From positions 3,844,001 through 3,908,000 of the forward strand of contig JAJTUQ010000001.1 of assembly GCA_021399445.1 (NCBI GenBank): 64,000 bases of DNA, read 5' to 3'. The stretch is from Xylogone sp. PMI_703. Taxonomy: Eukaryota; Ascomycota; Leotiomycetes. This document shows positions 11,472-23,044 of this stretch, piece by piece. The translations under genes were made by a program, and so were the position numbers. A model generated the notes under the pieces. That model worked only from the letters and a program-made list of their open reading frames with translations, made no database searches and had not been told where the DNA came from. The first letter of the stretch is position 1. Every line of letters starts with the position of its first letter.

Positions 11472-12788
11472 TCAATCCACAGGCTCTTGGGGCGCACTCG
11501 CATTCATGATCTGTGCAAGCATATCGATATGCGCACGTAAGTTTATCTGTTCTTCTTTGGGAACTTCTCCAGATCTAAAAGGAATTCCCCACGTCTCTTC
11601 GTCAATCGGCCCCTCAGTATTAGCTACGCGAATCGGCCAATCCATCATCGGCCACCACTCTTCAGGAAGTAGGTTAAATATACCCATGATCTCACGTTTT
11701 GCTACGCCCTGCAGCCACCAAACATCATCCACGGCCTTAGTCATTGCAAAAAAACATGCTACAATGACCAATGTTCTGGGATCCTTCCGGCCTATGAGAT
11801 CTACAAAACGCCTTGTCACAATAGCTGCAAATCCAAGGATTGTTCCTCGTTCTGGTCGTTGATGTGCCCAATTTAGGAAGCTGACAGCGTGTTCATAGGA
11901 TCTCTTGGTGTCCGCCCGTAAGTTCTCTTCGATAAATACAAGTTGCTCGTCTATGCCATCTAGCAAATATGTAAAAAACTTTGTTTGATCCGGATCTTGG
12001 TCCAATGTAAGTGGCTGTTGCGAATTGATAATCGGGGCAACCTTATCACTGTTTCGTAACCACTCCCAGCTTGTAAAAACTATTGCCTTCACGCCTTGGA
12101 AAGAATGAAACCATGCGAGGGGTAAGGCATAAGTGTCAAATCCATCGCCTTGGCCCTCAAATCGCCGGGACGCGGAAGATTGAAATGCAATCAGAGCTGC
12201 TGTGGAGAACAAAGCTTCTGCATTATACTGAGTAACACCTTTATTTAACAACTCCGAATACTGAGCTAGTGCTGATGCCATATAACTATGAGAAGCCTGT
12301 ACGAGGATCTGATCGTTGGGTAGTAACGCCCTGAGATGCAAAGCAGAAACCGCAAGTATAGCATCCATCAGATATTGAGCGTCGTATGCTAATGATGGAA
12401 TATCAACTTGCCAAGCATTTTGCTGGCTCGGTGCATTAGAGAGTGTTTTAGCCGTCAACGCAGTATAATGATGCATCAGCCGAAGTTCTAGAGCTCGAGA
12501 AACTGAGTAAGCCGCTGTGCTCCGAACAATATCACCCGGCTTCTGGTAAAGCTGTAGTGTTGAACCTAGATCTAGCTCTGCTGACGCTAATCGAGTAGGC
12601 GGCGTGTTGGTGCGTTCTCGATGGGAAGACGTAAGAGGTGGAACAACAGAGGGGTCCGAGAAATCGCAGGCAACCCCATGTTTCTGACAGTTTCCACACT
12701 CTGGATGAACTTCATCGCACTTGATCTTTCGAATCTTGCATCTTTGACATCCGGCTTTGGACTTCTTATGTGAGCGTCGCGGGGGCAT
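11472..12788 (-). CDS. Zn2Cys6 fungal transcription factor
   Basis: Single-exon gene, 438 aa. The N-terminal binuclear zinc cluster has six cysteines at residues 14, 17, 24, 31, 34 and 41 (C-x2-C-x6-C-x6-C-x2-C-x6-C) in a basic setting (RRSHKKSKAGCQRCKIRKIK), the DNA-binding domain of Gal4-type regulators. The rest (about residues 90-430) is a helical fungal regulator domain (ALELRLMHHYTALTAKTL, LAWFHSFQGVKAIV) like that in sterol-uptake-control/UPC2-like proteins; this resemblance is from memory. The start MPPRRSHKK is the first in-frame ATG. The gene is transcribed away from cystathionine gamma-lyase and shares a 575-base promoter region with it, so control of that gene is an attractive but unproven idea. 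Target and ligand are unknown. Confidence 0.85.
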   Translation of the reverse strand: MPPRRSHKKSKAGCQRCKIRKIKCDEVHPECGNCQKHGVACDFSDPSVVPPLTSSHRERTNTPPTRLASAELDLGSTLQLYQKPGDIVRSTAAYSVSRALELRLMHHYTALTAKTLSNAPSQQNAWQVDIPSLAYDAQYLMDAILAVSALHLRALLPNDQILVQASHSYMASALAQYSELLNKGVTQYNAEALFSTAALIAFQSSASRRFEGQGDGFDTYALPLAWFHSFQGVKAIVFTSWEWLRNSDKVAPIINSQQPLTLDQDPDQTKFFTYLLDGIDEQLVFIEENLRADTKRSYEHAVSFLNWAHQRPERGTILGFAAIVTRRFVDLIGRKDPRTLVIVACFFAMTKAVDDVWWLQGVAKREIMGIFNLLPEEWWPMMDWPIRVANTEGPIDEETWGIPFRSGEVPKEEQINLRAHIDMLAQIMNASAPQEPVD

Positions 12789-13363
12789 TACTACTGGTTA
12801 AAGAATGATTCCAGGGAGTCTGACGGGAGGCTTATATTGGGCCACTTGGGGCATTGCAACCAATAGCCCATTGAAAAAAGCTATTTGAAATCCTGGGTTT
12901 TAACTCGGACTTAAAGGCTGGTGAATCTCTCTGCAGGAGACAAAAATATGCTTTTGAGGCTCTGTAGTTGGATATTCATGTCAGCGCTCGGATTTCCGGG
13001 CTGTCTAGCGGTGACGTGCCTTTCAGAATTAGAATCTGATTGATTACCGGTGATCGGAGGAACTTTATCCCATACTTATGCGATAGAAGCCGCGAGTCAA
13101 AGCTGACTAAAGCCACACCAATTGCGTGATAGTGTTGCCACTCTCACCGCCTTCGATGTTTGGCATAGTGGTTCCGCTGTAAGCTACACGACTGGTACTG
13201 ATTGGCTTATCAATCCTGCAGAATCATTTCTTTACATCAGTCACCGATGACAGCTTTTTATATATAACGCTACCGCGAGTTCCTTCGGATTGTACAGTGA
13301 CAATATTAGGTTTGAAACTTCTTCCTACAATTGGCTCAGTTATTGAAACATCCTTTGAGCAAA
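12789..13363. promoter_or_regulatory. shared divergent promoter with CGG/CCG half-site pairs
   Basis: 575 bases between the zinc-cluster regulator and cystathionine gamma-lyase. Two candidate zinc-cluster sites are visible: an inverted pair CGG-ATTT-CCG at 12989-12998 and a direct pair CGG-TGAT-CGG at 13048-13057. Zn2Cys6 dimers typically bind spaced CGG triplets. That these particular sites are bound is inference; CGG triplets also occur by chance. Confidence 0.4.
13259..13267 (+). promoter_or_regulatory. TATA-like box of cystathionine gamma-lyase gene
   Basis: TATATATAA lies 97 bases upstream of the ATG at 13364, a reasonable place for a fungal TATA element. It is one of the few clear TATA-like boxes I see in the window. 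No promoter mapping is available. Confidence 0.5.
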
Positions 13364-14611
13364 ATGACTTTCACTGATCATCCTATTGAAACGCCGCCTC
13401 GGGCCCCCTCACCAGTTCATCGGTTCGGGACTTTGGCTGTACATGCCGGTTCACCTCATGATCCGGCAACTGGTGCTGTGATAGAATCGATCTCTCTCTC
13501 CACAACTTTTGCACAAACGAGTGTTGGAAAACCCGTTGGGGCATACGAATATAGTAGAAGCTCCAACCCAAATCGGGCCAACTTTGAAACTGCTGTAGCG
13601 GCTCTGGAACATGCAAAGTATGCATTGGCATTTTCTTCAGGATCTGCCACAACCGCAGTAATTCTGCAATCTTTGGCAGCTGGATCTCACGTCATCTCTG
13701 TTTCTGATGTATACGGTGGTACCCATCGATACTTCACACAGGTCGCTAAAGCCCACGGAGTTAGGGTTACCTTCACCCCGGAAATTGAGGTAGATATTAG
13801 GGATCATATTACACCAGATACAAAGTTGGTGTGGATAGAAACACCAAGCAATCCTACTCTGCGTTTAGTTGACATCAGAGCAGTAGCGACACAGGCACAC
13901 GAACACGGAATTATGGTAGTTGTTGACAATACCTTCCTTAGCCCATATGTTCAAAACCCACTGGATCACGGAGCCGATATTGTGGTGCACTCGGTCACCA
14001 AGTATATCAATGGACACTCTGATGTAGTAATGGGTGTGGCTGCGTTCAATTCCGATGAGATGAAACAACGTCTCGGTTTCCTGCAAAATGCAATTGGAGC
14101 AATTCCATCCGCATTTGACAGCTGGCTTGCGCATCGTGGCTTGAAAACTTTACATTTAAGGGCAAGAGAGGCTAGCAAAAATGCACTTACCGTAGCAACA
14201 GCTCTACAAGCCTCACCGCATGTTATTGCAGTCAATTACCCCGGATTAGATTCCCACCCTCATCGGTCCATCGCACTTAGGCAACACCGAGATGGTCTGG
14301 GAGGTGGTATGGTATCATTCCGAATCAAAGGCGGTTCTGCTGCAGCCGAGACATTTTGCCAAGTGACGAATGTATTTACCCTGGCAGAGAGTCTTGGTGG
14401 AGTAGAGAGTCTAGTTGAAGTTCCAAGTAGCATGACACATGCAGGCATCCCTAAGGAGCAGAGAGAGGCAGTCGGAGTATTCGATGACTTAGTAAGAATA
14501 AGCTGCGGTGTGGAAGATGCTGAAGATTTGAAAGCGGATGTGTTACAAGCGCTAGAGAAAGCCGTAGTATGGCCAAAAATTACAAATGGGCTTAATGGGG
14601 ATAGTCATTAA
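13364..14611 (+). CDS. CYS3: cystathionine gamma-lyase (PLP-dependent)
   Basis: Cleaves cystathionine to cysteine, 2-oxobutyrate and ammonia in reverse transsulfuration. The gene is one exon of 415 aa, typical for the Cys/Met-metabolism PLP family. Seen: YEYSRSSNPNRANFE near residue 63 (phosphate/substrate region), SGSATT near residue 95, VWIETPSNPT near residue 157, VVDNTFLSPYVQ, and the PLP-binding lysine in SVTKYINGHSD at residue 213 (AAG at 14000-14002). The C-terminal part carries SLGGVESLVEVPSSMTHAGI and RISCGVEDAEDL, typical of gamma-lyases and the related gamma-synthases. Start chosen at the first in-frame ATG; the upstream in-frame TTG is not a credible fungal start. Gamma-synthase activity cannot be fully excluded from sequence alone. 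Confidence 0.88.
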   Translation: MTFTDHPIETPPRAPSPVHRFGTLAVHAGSPHDPATGAVIESISLSTTFAQTSVGKPVGAYEYSRSSNPNRANFETAVAALEHAKYALAFSSGSATTAVILQSLAAGSHVISVSDVYGGTHRYFTQVAKAHGVRVTFTPEIEVDIRDHITPDTKLVWIETPSNPTLRLVDIRAVATQAHEHGIMVVVDNTFLSPYVQNPLDHGADIVVHSVTKYINGHSDVVMGVAAFNSDEMKQRLGFLQNAIGAIPSAFDSWLAHRGLKTLHLRAREASKNALTVATALQASPHVIAVNYPGLDSHPHRSIALRQHRDGLGGGMVSFRIKGGSAAAETFCQVTNVFTLAESLGGVESLVEVPSSMTHAGIPKEQREAVGVFDDLVRISCGVEDAEDLKADVLQALEKAVVWPKITNGLNGDSH

Positions 14612-14887
14612 GCCCATACTGATCTTTTGTTTATACTTTTAATTTTTTTACATGAGCGCCCTTGTTCTAGAGAATCTCTTCAAAAGCTTACACAAAGACA
14701 GACCCATCGGGATACAGTCTAGGTCATAAAAAATTCTAGTCTAGCATAGCATTTAACACGTGCAAATGACGCCTGAAACCTTCCTGCATATGCCAACTTT
14801 CAGATCCTTAAAGAATGACCCGTGCCAATAACGCCACCCAATGTTTTATACCCTATTGCGAATTCGTTGACTGGATTTTCCATCTTC

Positions 14888-15709
14888 TTACTCATCATAC
14901 TGCTCATCATCCCCCCCGTCCCACCATAGTACAGGGCCAAGGCCTGGATCTTCCATTGAAGCCTCGATAATATATGGACTTTGTTTAACGACGAGACCGT
15001 CCTCTTTCTCGCCTGGACCGACGGGGCTTTGATCAAACCAATGCTCCTTCTCAATCCGAAATCGAACCGTCTCATGGTTGTCGAAGTAGAGCGGCGTCCC
15101 TTCAGACATCCAGATCATAACCTGCTCCTTGTGGTCACTACAAATAGTATTAGCTATGCCGGTTCAGTGTGGGATCAAGGAAGATATACAAGTAAGAACC
15201 CTCAGGCAGCATTTTCATCGGGACAACGATAGAATCGAAGAAATGAGTTCGTACTGCAAGTGTTAATAGACATGCAAATGGTAATTATCAAAGGAGCAAC
15301 TACTTCTGATTTCTGTTGTTGTGGAGCTACTGATCCTTCCAAGCATGACCTCGTGTTTAAAAGGTCTGAAGACAATGAGGCGAAACTCAACTATGTGATC
15401 AACTGTTAAACCAACAATTTCATATAGTAACCGAAGGCGACTTACCATTGACATTGACTACACCTTTTCCATGTCCAATAAGACCATCCGAGGCAGATAA
15501 TAGATCGTATAAACATATACATAGCCCGATCTTTTGGATAACCTTGTTTGCGTATTTGGCGTTTATATTGTCCTCAATAGCTTGAGACGCATCCTTACTG
15601 AAGTCTTCAGGTGTGATCTCGACAAGATCGGCAATTTTTGTCTGCACTACTGTTAGATCTTAGAGTCCTGTCAATCATATACTTTCAAATTACTTACAAG
15701 AATGAACAT
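14888..15709 (-). CDS. RPC25: RNA polymerase III subunit Rpc25 (Rpb7-like)
   Basis: Stalk subunit of RNA polymerase III, partner of Rpc17, needed for initiation of tRNA and 5S transcription. Five exons fit and close exactly: 15698-15709 (12 bases, encoding MFIL), 15446-15641, 15304-15390, 15190-15253 and 14888-15137, giving 202 aa. The N-terminal Rpb7-like domain has ITPEDFSKDASQAIEDNINA and ANKVIQKIGLCICLYDLL, followed by EFRLIVFRPFKHEVMLG. The C-terminal OB-like RPC8 domain contains RTHFFDSIVVP, QVMIWM and VRFRIEKEHWFDQSP. The acidic C-terminus ends GGDDEQYDE. The gene is divergent from the NUFIP-like gene. Confidence 0.88.
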
Positions 15710-16220
15710 TTTGAGTCCCAAAAAGGACGAATGCGTTTACAAGCTCGGGAACAGAAGCGTGGTAGAAAAGTGAATTTTTTGAGTCACGACTTAGTTCACG
15801 CCAGCACTTGTGAGACTGGCCACAATATTTTCCCTTCCCAATGCTCTGAAATTCAGAATATAATAAGGGTCACAGGTTTAGCGTCAACATAGCAAATAGC
15901 TATCTGAAACTCTTATGTCAACTTTTTTAGGATCTGAGTATAAAGCGGCGATAACTACGAACTATTACAGAGTAACCTTATTCCAGTGGGCACTACGGAT
16001 TATTAATATTCCGCAAACCGCACGGACATAGTTTCTTTATTAGCGAGACAGAGACCTTCGTTTTCCGGCGCTCAGCTTGATCGGTCTCCTATTCATAAAA
16101 ATCATCAAATAATGTACCGATAGGAGTAGAGTTCTATTTATAAACTCAAGCCCAAAAGTCATTTATCACAGCGATTCAGGTGGTCTGTTACTGCAACTTT
16201 TCTGAGAGGCAGTACAAAAA
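15710..16220. promoter_or_regulatory. divergent RPC25/NUFIP-like promoter region
   Basis: 511 bases between divergent starts, fairly AT-rich, with no believable coding frame. Confidence 0.5.
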
Positions 16221-18287
16221 ATGGCTGCTAACCCTCAATACAACTTCCCTCCACCACCACCTCCGCCAGGACAATCTGCCCCAAACTATGTTCAGCAACA
16301 TCCTCAGTATGGGTTTGCTCAACAGCCTCCCCGTGGAGGGGGTAGTTCTCGTGGTAGTAACAGAGGCGGTCGTGGTGATTTTCACGGCTTTAGCTCTCAC
16401 GCCGCATATAATTCTCAAGCTCCACCTCCTGGTGCGTATGGGCCTCAAAACCCCCAGCCTTATGTCGGCCCACAAGTTCCAAGCAATAATTATCCCCCTC
16501 CACAATGGGGACACGAGCAACATGGCCCACCACAGCCTGTCCCACATCCACAGCAACATCCCCAATCAATACACCAACCACCACCTCCTATACCACTCTC
16601 CGCTCAGAACTATCATCCGAATTATGCTCCTCAGCCCTACGGCCAACCCTCTCAGTATGGTCCACAGCAACCTCCACAGCCATATCAACAACCTGCTCAA
16701 CCTACCTATGGTCCACAAGTTCCTATGTCTCATCAACCACAAATGGGCCCGCCTCAAGGGGGCATGCCTTTACAACAGTGGTCGGGTCCCCCCCAACCCC
16801 CGCAACCCCAATATAGCAACTCTACCAGAGGTAGAGGCCGCGGAGGCTTTAACGCTAGTCGTGGTGGCCATGAAGCGCCCTTGATGGGTCCCCCAATACG
16901 TATGGGCTTTGATAATGATCGAAGCGGAGAACAAATTACCCAAGCGGGTAATGGTTATGCTCCTCAGTATCCAAATGCGCATCAAACTTCTCCAGTTCCG
17001 TTTTCTCAGCCTCCATATCAATCATACCCTCCACAGAACTTCACTCATGGTGGACAGCGTCCACCATTGGACCCTAATCCCTATAACTCTACGTCTCACA
17101 ATAGAGGTGGAGGTAGAGGTGGGTCCAATTTCAGAGGAAGAGGTCGTGGAGATCACTTTCGTCACCGCCCTCATGACAGGCATAATCGTTTCAATGGCAG
17201 TTCTGGTTCCCCTGCTCCAGCTCATAAATCTGCAGGTGCAGACAATGATGCTAGAAATAAGAAAAAGAATAAAAAGCGAAAGACCAATACACTTGGTCTC
17301 ACTCCAAATGGGCCTGATCATGAAGATAGTGAGGAGGATGATATTGACGAAGAAGTTCGCCTTGTCAATCTACTTGGACCAGACACACCACAGTATGTTG
17401 GGTATATTTTGGGAGCATGAGATGTATTGCTAATTAATTTTAGGTTACCAACAGATATTGCCGCATGGATTGCTGAGCGAAAGGCTCGGTATCCTACGAA
17501 AGCTCGTAGGGAAGCTGCAGCTGAAGAGCTCCGTAGACGTCAAGAACAAACACATGGAGCTAGTGCTACTAACGACGCTGACGCTGCAAGTAAAAAGGCC
17601 GGCACCGGTGAATCGAAGTTGGAAAGACAGCAGAGAAAAGCCGAGAAGCTTAGACTCCAGCTCGAGAAAGCTGAACAGAAGATCAAAGATGCAATGAATG
17701 CAGGCTCAAAGCGGAAGCGTGAGACAGGTGACAATGGAGATGGAGACGATGGAGAAGACGACGAGTCTGATGACTCCTCTGATTCAGGCTCCGACGACTC
17801 AAAGCCTGAAGTTGCCTCCTCCCGTGTCCCTGCTCCATCCCAAGCTACTACTGCGCCAAAGGCTCAACTTCAGCGTCATTGCAAGTACTTTTCAACTGGT
17901 GGTACTTGTGGCAAGAAGGGCAAGTGTCGCTTTGTTCATGATCAGGAAGTTCGTAACCAGGCTCTTAAAGAGAAGGAAGCGAACGGAGGTGTGATGACCC
18001 TTGCTCAACGGCTGATTTTAAACGATACTGCTAAAGACGATCTTACAATCCTAAAGTCCATCAAGTATCTAAAAGAAAAGGGTCTAATGTCGGATCACCA
18101 GAATGCTAGTGCAAAAAAAGTGGACGGCGATGTTCAAGCTACACAAACCCAGCCTCCAAACGATCTGGCGATGAGGTCCAAATTTGATAGTCATCCAGAT
18201 CCTTCCGCGTCATCTACGGAGGAGCAAATGAAGGATGGGGATGATGACAACATGAAAATGGAGAGTATTGATGATGGAGAGGTCTAG
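16221..18287 (+). CDS. NUFIP1/Rsa1-type snoRNP assembly factor with CCCH zinc finger
   Basis: Two exons, 16221-17392 and 17444-18287, join to 671 aa. The first 280 residues are low complexity, dominated by Pro, Gln, Tyr, Gly and Asn, with RGG-type patches (RGGGSSRGSNRGGRGD; GGGRGGSNFRGRGRGD). After an acidic linker comes the NUFIP1-like motif LPTDIAAWIAERKARYPTKA near residue 392, a Lys/Glu coiled coil, an acidic stretch (GDNGDGDDGEDDESDD), then a single CCCH zinc finger near residues 530-550 (HCKYFSTGGTCGKKGKCRFV, with C-x8-C-x5-C-x3-H spacing). NUFIP1/Rsa1 proteins act in box C/D snoRNP assembly through R2TP-linked chaperones. That role is inferred from the core motif. The CCCH finger is common in fungal members as I recall them. 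Confidence 0.8.
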
Positions 18288-19189
18288 TCACCCTGTCATC
18301 ATTGTTGAAATTTTTTGCTTTCTCAGCTGCTCGAATCGGTATTTGCTTCTGTACGTTTCGGTTCTCGCTGTTCTGCCTTTGATCATGTCTTTCGGTAACT
18401 GAAAGACCACATTTGATCGCATACGATATTTGAGTATCATATCTATCGATATCATTGGACTTGCTCGTCTCCTAGCTATATACAACGCGATCACTTTTGT
18501 TTTTGACTTAAAGTCCTGCTATTTTTATCTTTGTTTTCTCTGGCGCTGGGATCAAGGAAATGGTAAAGTCGACAAGTTTGTTGATACCCCACAGAAATAT
18601 AGCTTGGTACAACTTGTCCTGGGCTTTTTAGATGTTTTTCTCAGCTTTATAGCCTTTCCTCGTCATCTTTTCCTTGTTAATTTTCTGTTTTTGTTAGCTC
18701 GTTGTATAAGTATTCATCGCGAGCTCTTTTAGCAGTAGACATTCACATCGCATCAACTCCCAAAGGGTTTTAAGTGTAGCGAGAAATGATACGTAGTTCG
18801 TGAAAGAATCATGAAAAGTTACAACTTTGATCATCAAGTATCAGGAATTTTGAATCTACGAATGCACATCAGTTTCTTCTGTGGACCGGACCGTGAATTG
18901 ATTACACTGAAGAATACTCTTTACGATGAAGTGATCATATTCTTTTGACTTCGACCAAGACTGGATCAAGTTTATCCTATGTATAGTTATGATATCCAAA
19001 TCTTAATAGACTGCATTCTTTGTCTTCAATACTTGCCATGTCACAGACAACCAGGAATTCGCATCAAAGTAGCAGTGCAGATAATACCTCATTGATATCT
19101 ATAACAGCTAGTTTTATGCCGTAAGATACAAATAAACCGTAACCCCATTACCCCAATAATGCCATCCATCAAAACCAGTAGACAACGAC
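18288..19189. other. convergent intergenic region, no gene seen
   Basis: About 900 bases between the 3' ends of the NUFIP-like gene and RPS15. The plus frame 18430-18732 is hydrophobic and short, without homology I can recognise, and is probably UTR. Nothing else stands out. Confidence 0.5.
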
Positions 19190-19916
<727 letters not shown>

Positions 19917-20542
19917 GATTGCGGTAGTGAAGATGATCGCTTTTCGATTCTTGTCGAAAGGCGAAGGGTTGTCGGCGATCGAGGGATGAGGTCTCGAAAA
20001 CAGTGTGATGAGATCTCTATGGTTTGGTGCAGCCTCGCTTAGCACTAGCGCCGACCACAATCTTCTTTCAAGGGCTAATTTTCTTCTAAAGCCCTAGAAT
20101 TTCAAGGAGGGGTACACCGGAACCTAGAAATCGCAGTAAAATATGCGGGGGAAGTCAAAATAGGGTAACTACACTCGTATAGCAACTGTGATTGGCTAAT
20201 ATCCCTTACTAACACAGAATTCGATGTTGGAAGACTTAATATCATGAAGGCAATTGTCCAAAGAAAAAATGACATAAGCGTGAGAACATCACTCCATTAG
20301 GAGTCAATTATTCGATAGCAGCACGAGCATTCATATAAGCAAGTTTTGGAAGAAGCACGTCTCATTTACTATGTAGTCCATAACCCATACCATTTTTAAA
20401 TGCCGAATCTGATAACCAGAGACCGAAACCCTTGATCTACATTGATATTCTGAGCACGCACAACTCCTTCCAATTGCTCGACATCCTACGCTTTGAGAGG
20501 CAGGCCGAGAAGAAGAGAAGCGGAGCAAGTAAAATTGATCGC
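19917..20542. other. RPS15 promoter and RPP2 3' region
   Basis: 626 bases between two minus-strand ribosomal protein genes. No gene is seen. It should hold the RPS15 promoter and the RPP2 3' UTR. Confidence 0.55.
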
Positions 20543-20992
20543 TTAGTCGAAAAGACCGAAACCCATATCCTCGTCGGACTCTTCCTTCTCTACGTTGTGT
20601 GTTAGAAGATATTGCAAAATAATACTTCGAGGTTGTGTTAAACGAACCTTCTTCCTTCTTCTCTTCCTCCTTCTCTTCAGCAGCAGCACCACCAGCGGCA
20701 GCACCGCCAGCAGCAGGGGCAGCACCGCCGGCACCACCACTTGGGACAGAGGCCAACTTAGAGGATCCCTCAGCGATCAACTACAAGGCCAGTTAGCATA
20801 GCTCTTGTAGTCATTATACGATGCCTCTCATACCTCCTGAAGATCCTTGCCCTCAAGCTCAGAGATAAGCTTCTCGAGACGGTCGTCATCAGCCTCAATT
20901 CCAACAGACTCAAGGACGGACTTGATGTCGCTAGCAGATGGGGAGGTGTTTCCACCCAGGGAGAGAAGAAGGTATGCTGCGAGGTGCTTCAT
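20543..20992 (-). CDS. RPP2: 60S acidic ribosomal protein P2
   Basis: Stalk protein of the 60S subunit that recruits translation GTPases. Three exons, 20834-20992, 20648-20780 and 20543-20589, join to 112 aa. Seen: the start [15 protein letters not shown], the P2 dimerisation domain ([20 protein letters not shown]), an Ala/Gly hinge, a Lys/Glu-rich acidic region and the canonical P-protein C-terminus [14 protein letters not shown] probable 5' UTR intron spans 21001-21081 (minus-strand GTATGT...CATAG), ending nine bases upstream of the ATG. P1 is distinguished from P2 by the N-terminus, which here is P2-like. Confidence 0.95.
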
Positions 20993-21605
20993 TTTGATTG
21001 CTATGATGCATAGAGTCAGTACAATTTCAAATAGAGCAAGGCCAATTCATTCTTTGAAGTGAGAAAAGAAAAGAAACATACTTTATTTTATTTTTTTGGA
21101 TGAACAGGAGATTCAATCGCTTTAACCGCAAAGTTGAGCGGAGACTGAAACGTCGAGTTCTGAATGAAGAGGAATGTGTTTTTGAGGTGAACTTTGACAG
21201 TTAGAAATTCGAGATGAGTTGCCGCAAAAGTTCCTGTGTGGTCTGGTGTGTGCTAAGCGAGGCGAGGGTTGTCGTCCAAAATACCGGTTAGCGCAAAAGT
21301 TAACGAGAGAAAATGTACGGTGACCTAATTGCGTGCTTGGTATTTGTCGACTAGATGCATCTAGTACTGTAAAGTTAAGAAGGCAGACTCATCGCGCCTT
21401 CCACCTCAACTTACCATCACAGAGCAAACACCTGGGTGCGCGACGCAACAGAATCCCTGAGGACTGGTGTCACCGCATATAGAGTAACCGTGTGCAAAAG
21501 GTGCTATTAGGGGCTTCTGATGGTCTTTCACGGCTGTACAGTCAGCGTGACCGGGCAGATTGGTTGTTGATCTCTTTAGCCGTCAAGAAGACACCACCAG
21601 AGAAG
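20993..21605. promoter_or_regulatory. divergent RPP2/SPT2 promoter region
   Basis: 613 bases between divergent starts. It contains the probable 5' UTR intron of RPP2 at 21001-21081 and a pyrimidine-rich (on the minus strand) tract around 21060-21100, common in ribosomal protein promoters. A GTG-initiated open frame at 21492 is not a real start. Confidence 0.5.
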
Positions 21606-22679
21606 ATGCCGGTATGTCAAGCGCTCATACTTTCGCGCAAGAATACTTTCACTGACTACGTACAGATCGGTGATTTGCTCGCCCAGATCAGCGGCGAGCC
21701 CAGTCCTACGCTATCATCACCTCCAGTCGGTTTGGTACGCAAAGCTGACAATGATATTCGAAAGCCTTCTCCGAGTGTCCAGAAAGCCAAGACCTCGCTC
21801 GAAAATTCATCTGCACAGGTCCCTCCGACAAAAAAGAACCAGATGTCGCATTCTTACAACTCGAATTCTGCGGTTAAGCTAGCTCCATCAACCAACCAAC
21901 GGCCCGGACAGACAAAGTATGTTCCACCAACACCGAAAGCGGCGCCCCCAGCTGCACCAGCCACATCGACGACAACCAGCAGTTCTAAGCCGCCTAAAAA
22001 AGGATCATTTGCTGAGATCATGGCGAGAGCAAAGGCTGCGCAGGCAAATCTTGGTGCCGTTGGGAAGATTCAACATAAAAAGATCGAGAAGCGTGAAAGA
22101 GAAGATATCAAAGGCCGCAGGATTCAGAAGCTGGGGAAAACACTTGCAAGTGACAAAGCGAATGGTAAACTTGGTCAAATGCCACTCAAGGATGGACGTA
22201 ATGGCGCGCAGGAGCATAGCGGAAAAATTGGTGTTGTTTCAAAAAGCTCGGAAAAAGATAAAGGACAACCCGAGAAAAAAATAAAGAAGGCAGCGTTGGC
22301 AACAACTGGTTATACCGGGACAGCCCGCCCGAAACCTGGTGGTGCACGTCTTGGTGCGGCGTCTAGCTCTCGATCCACCATGAACGGACACAGGTCTCAC
22401 GGATACGGCGGTACTTCTTCATCTAAACGACACTATGAAAGCGAAGAAGATGAAGACGAGGATGAGGAGGAGGATGAAGAAGAGGAAGAAGATTACTATT
22501 CAGATGTATCCTCAGATATGGAGGCAGCAATCTTCGAAGTAGACGAAGAGGAAGCATATGCAGAGAGAATTGCTCGTCAAGAGGATGCAGAAGCATTGCG
22601 CGAGGAGATGCGGTTGAAACGTGAGAAGCTGGAGAAGAAAAAGAGGCTTATGGCAATGGCTAAGAAGGCACGGCGGTGA
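21606..22679 (+). CDS. SPT2: Spt2-family chromatin protein
   Basis: Histone H3-H4-binding chaperone acting with transcription elongation. The first coding exon is only six bases (ATG CCG, 21606-21611), followed by an intron (GTATGT...ACAG) and exon 2 at 21666-22679, giving 339 aa starting MPIGDLLAQISGEPSP. The middle is basic and low complexity (KKGSFAEIMARAKAAQAN; KKIEKREREDIKGRRIQKLG). The C-terminal SPT2 domain has a long acidic run (SEEDEDEDEEEDEEEEEDYY) followed by SDMEAAIFEVDEEEAYAERI and a Lys/Arg coiled coil ending MAKKARR. The tiny first exon is inferred from splice signals and the MPIGDLL start; transcript data would settle it. Confidence 0.82.
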   Translation: MPVCQALILSRKNTFTDYVQIGDLLAQISGEPSPTLSSPPVGLVRKADNDIRKPSPSVQKAKTSLENSSAQVPPTKKNQMSHSYNSNSAVKLAPSTNQRPGQTKYVPPTPKAAPPAAPATSTTTSSSKPPKKGSFAEIMARAKAAQANLGAVGKIQHKKIEKREREDIKGRRIQKLGKTLASDKANGKLGQMPLKDGRNGAQEHSGKIGVVSKSSEKDKGQPEKKIKKAALATTGYTGTARPKPGGARLGAASSSRSTMNGHRSHGYGGTSSSKRHYESEEDEDEDEEEDEEEEEDYYSDVSSDMEAAIFEVDEEEAYAERIARQEDAEALREEMRLKREKLEKKKRLMAMAKKARR

Positions 22680-23044
22680 AATGCAACGATGAAATGTGAT
22701 CCACGTGTTAGATGACAACCTAGACCGTTTCATCGAGTTCATTCTCAATTTCTTTTTCTCCGATTCGGTAGGAAGCATTTTGATTTTAGCGATACGGCGT
22801 CAAGGACACTGGTTGGAAAGTGGTACTAGCATTGGTGGCGTTGGCAGTCTTTGAAGCCACAGCGATGGAGATGACTTATTCTTGTTTTAGATTACCATAG
22901 CATAACTCAGAATTCGTATGCACACTTTGGCAAGTGGCCTACTCTAATGTATACTATAATTAATTGTGAGCGAGCTCATCTTGGTAGCGGATGAATGGAC
23001 TTCAAGTCTATAAGGTGAGGGGCAAGTAGATCAAGTGTAAGATA
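22680..23044. other. intergenic, no gene seen
   Basis: 365 bases after SPT2. No coding frame, repeat or RNA gene is recognised. Confidence 0.45.

Noticed and set aside
13331..13363. N-terminal extension of cystathionine gamma-lyase
   Set aside because: The extension starts with TTG, which is not a credible fungal start; the first ATG is at 13364.
16180..17433. Alternative plus-strand frames overlapping the NUFIP-like gene
   Set aside because: Frame-shifted readings of the Pro/Gln-rich repeats; only the MAANPQYN frame continues through the splice into the NUFIP and CCCH motifs.
21492..21605. Longer SPT2 N-terminus
   Set aside because: It starts with GTG and runs through a good splice donor and acceptor pair; the spliced MPIGDLL start fits the family better.
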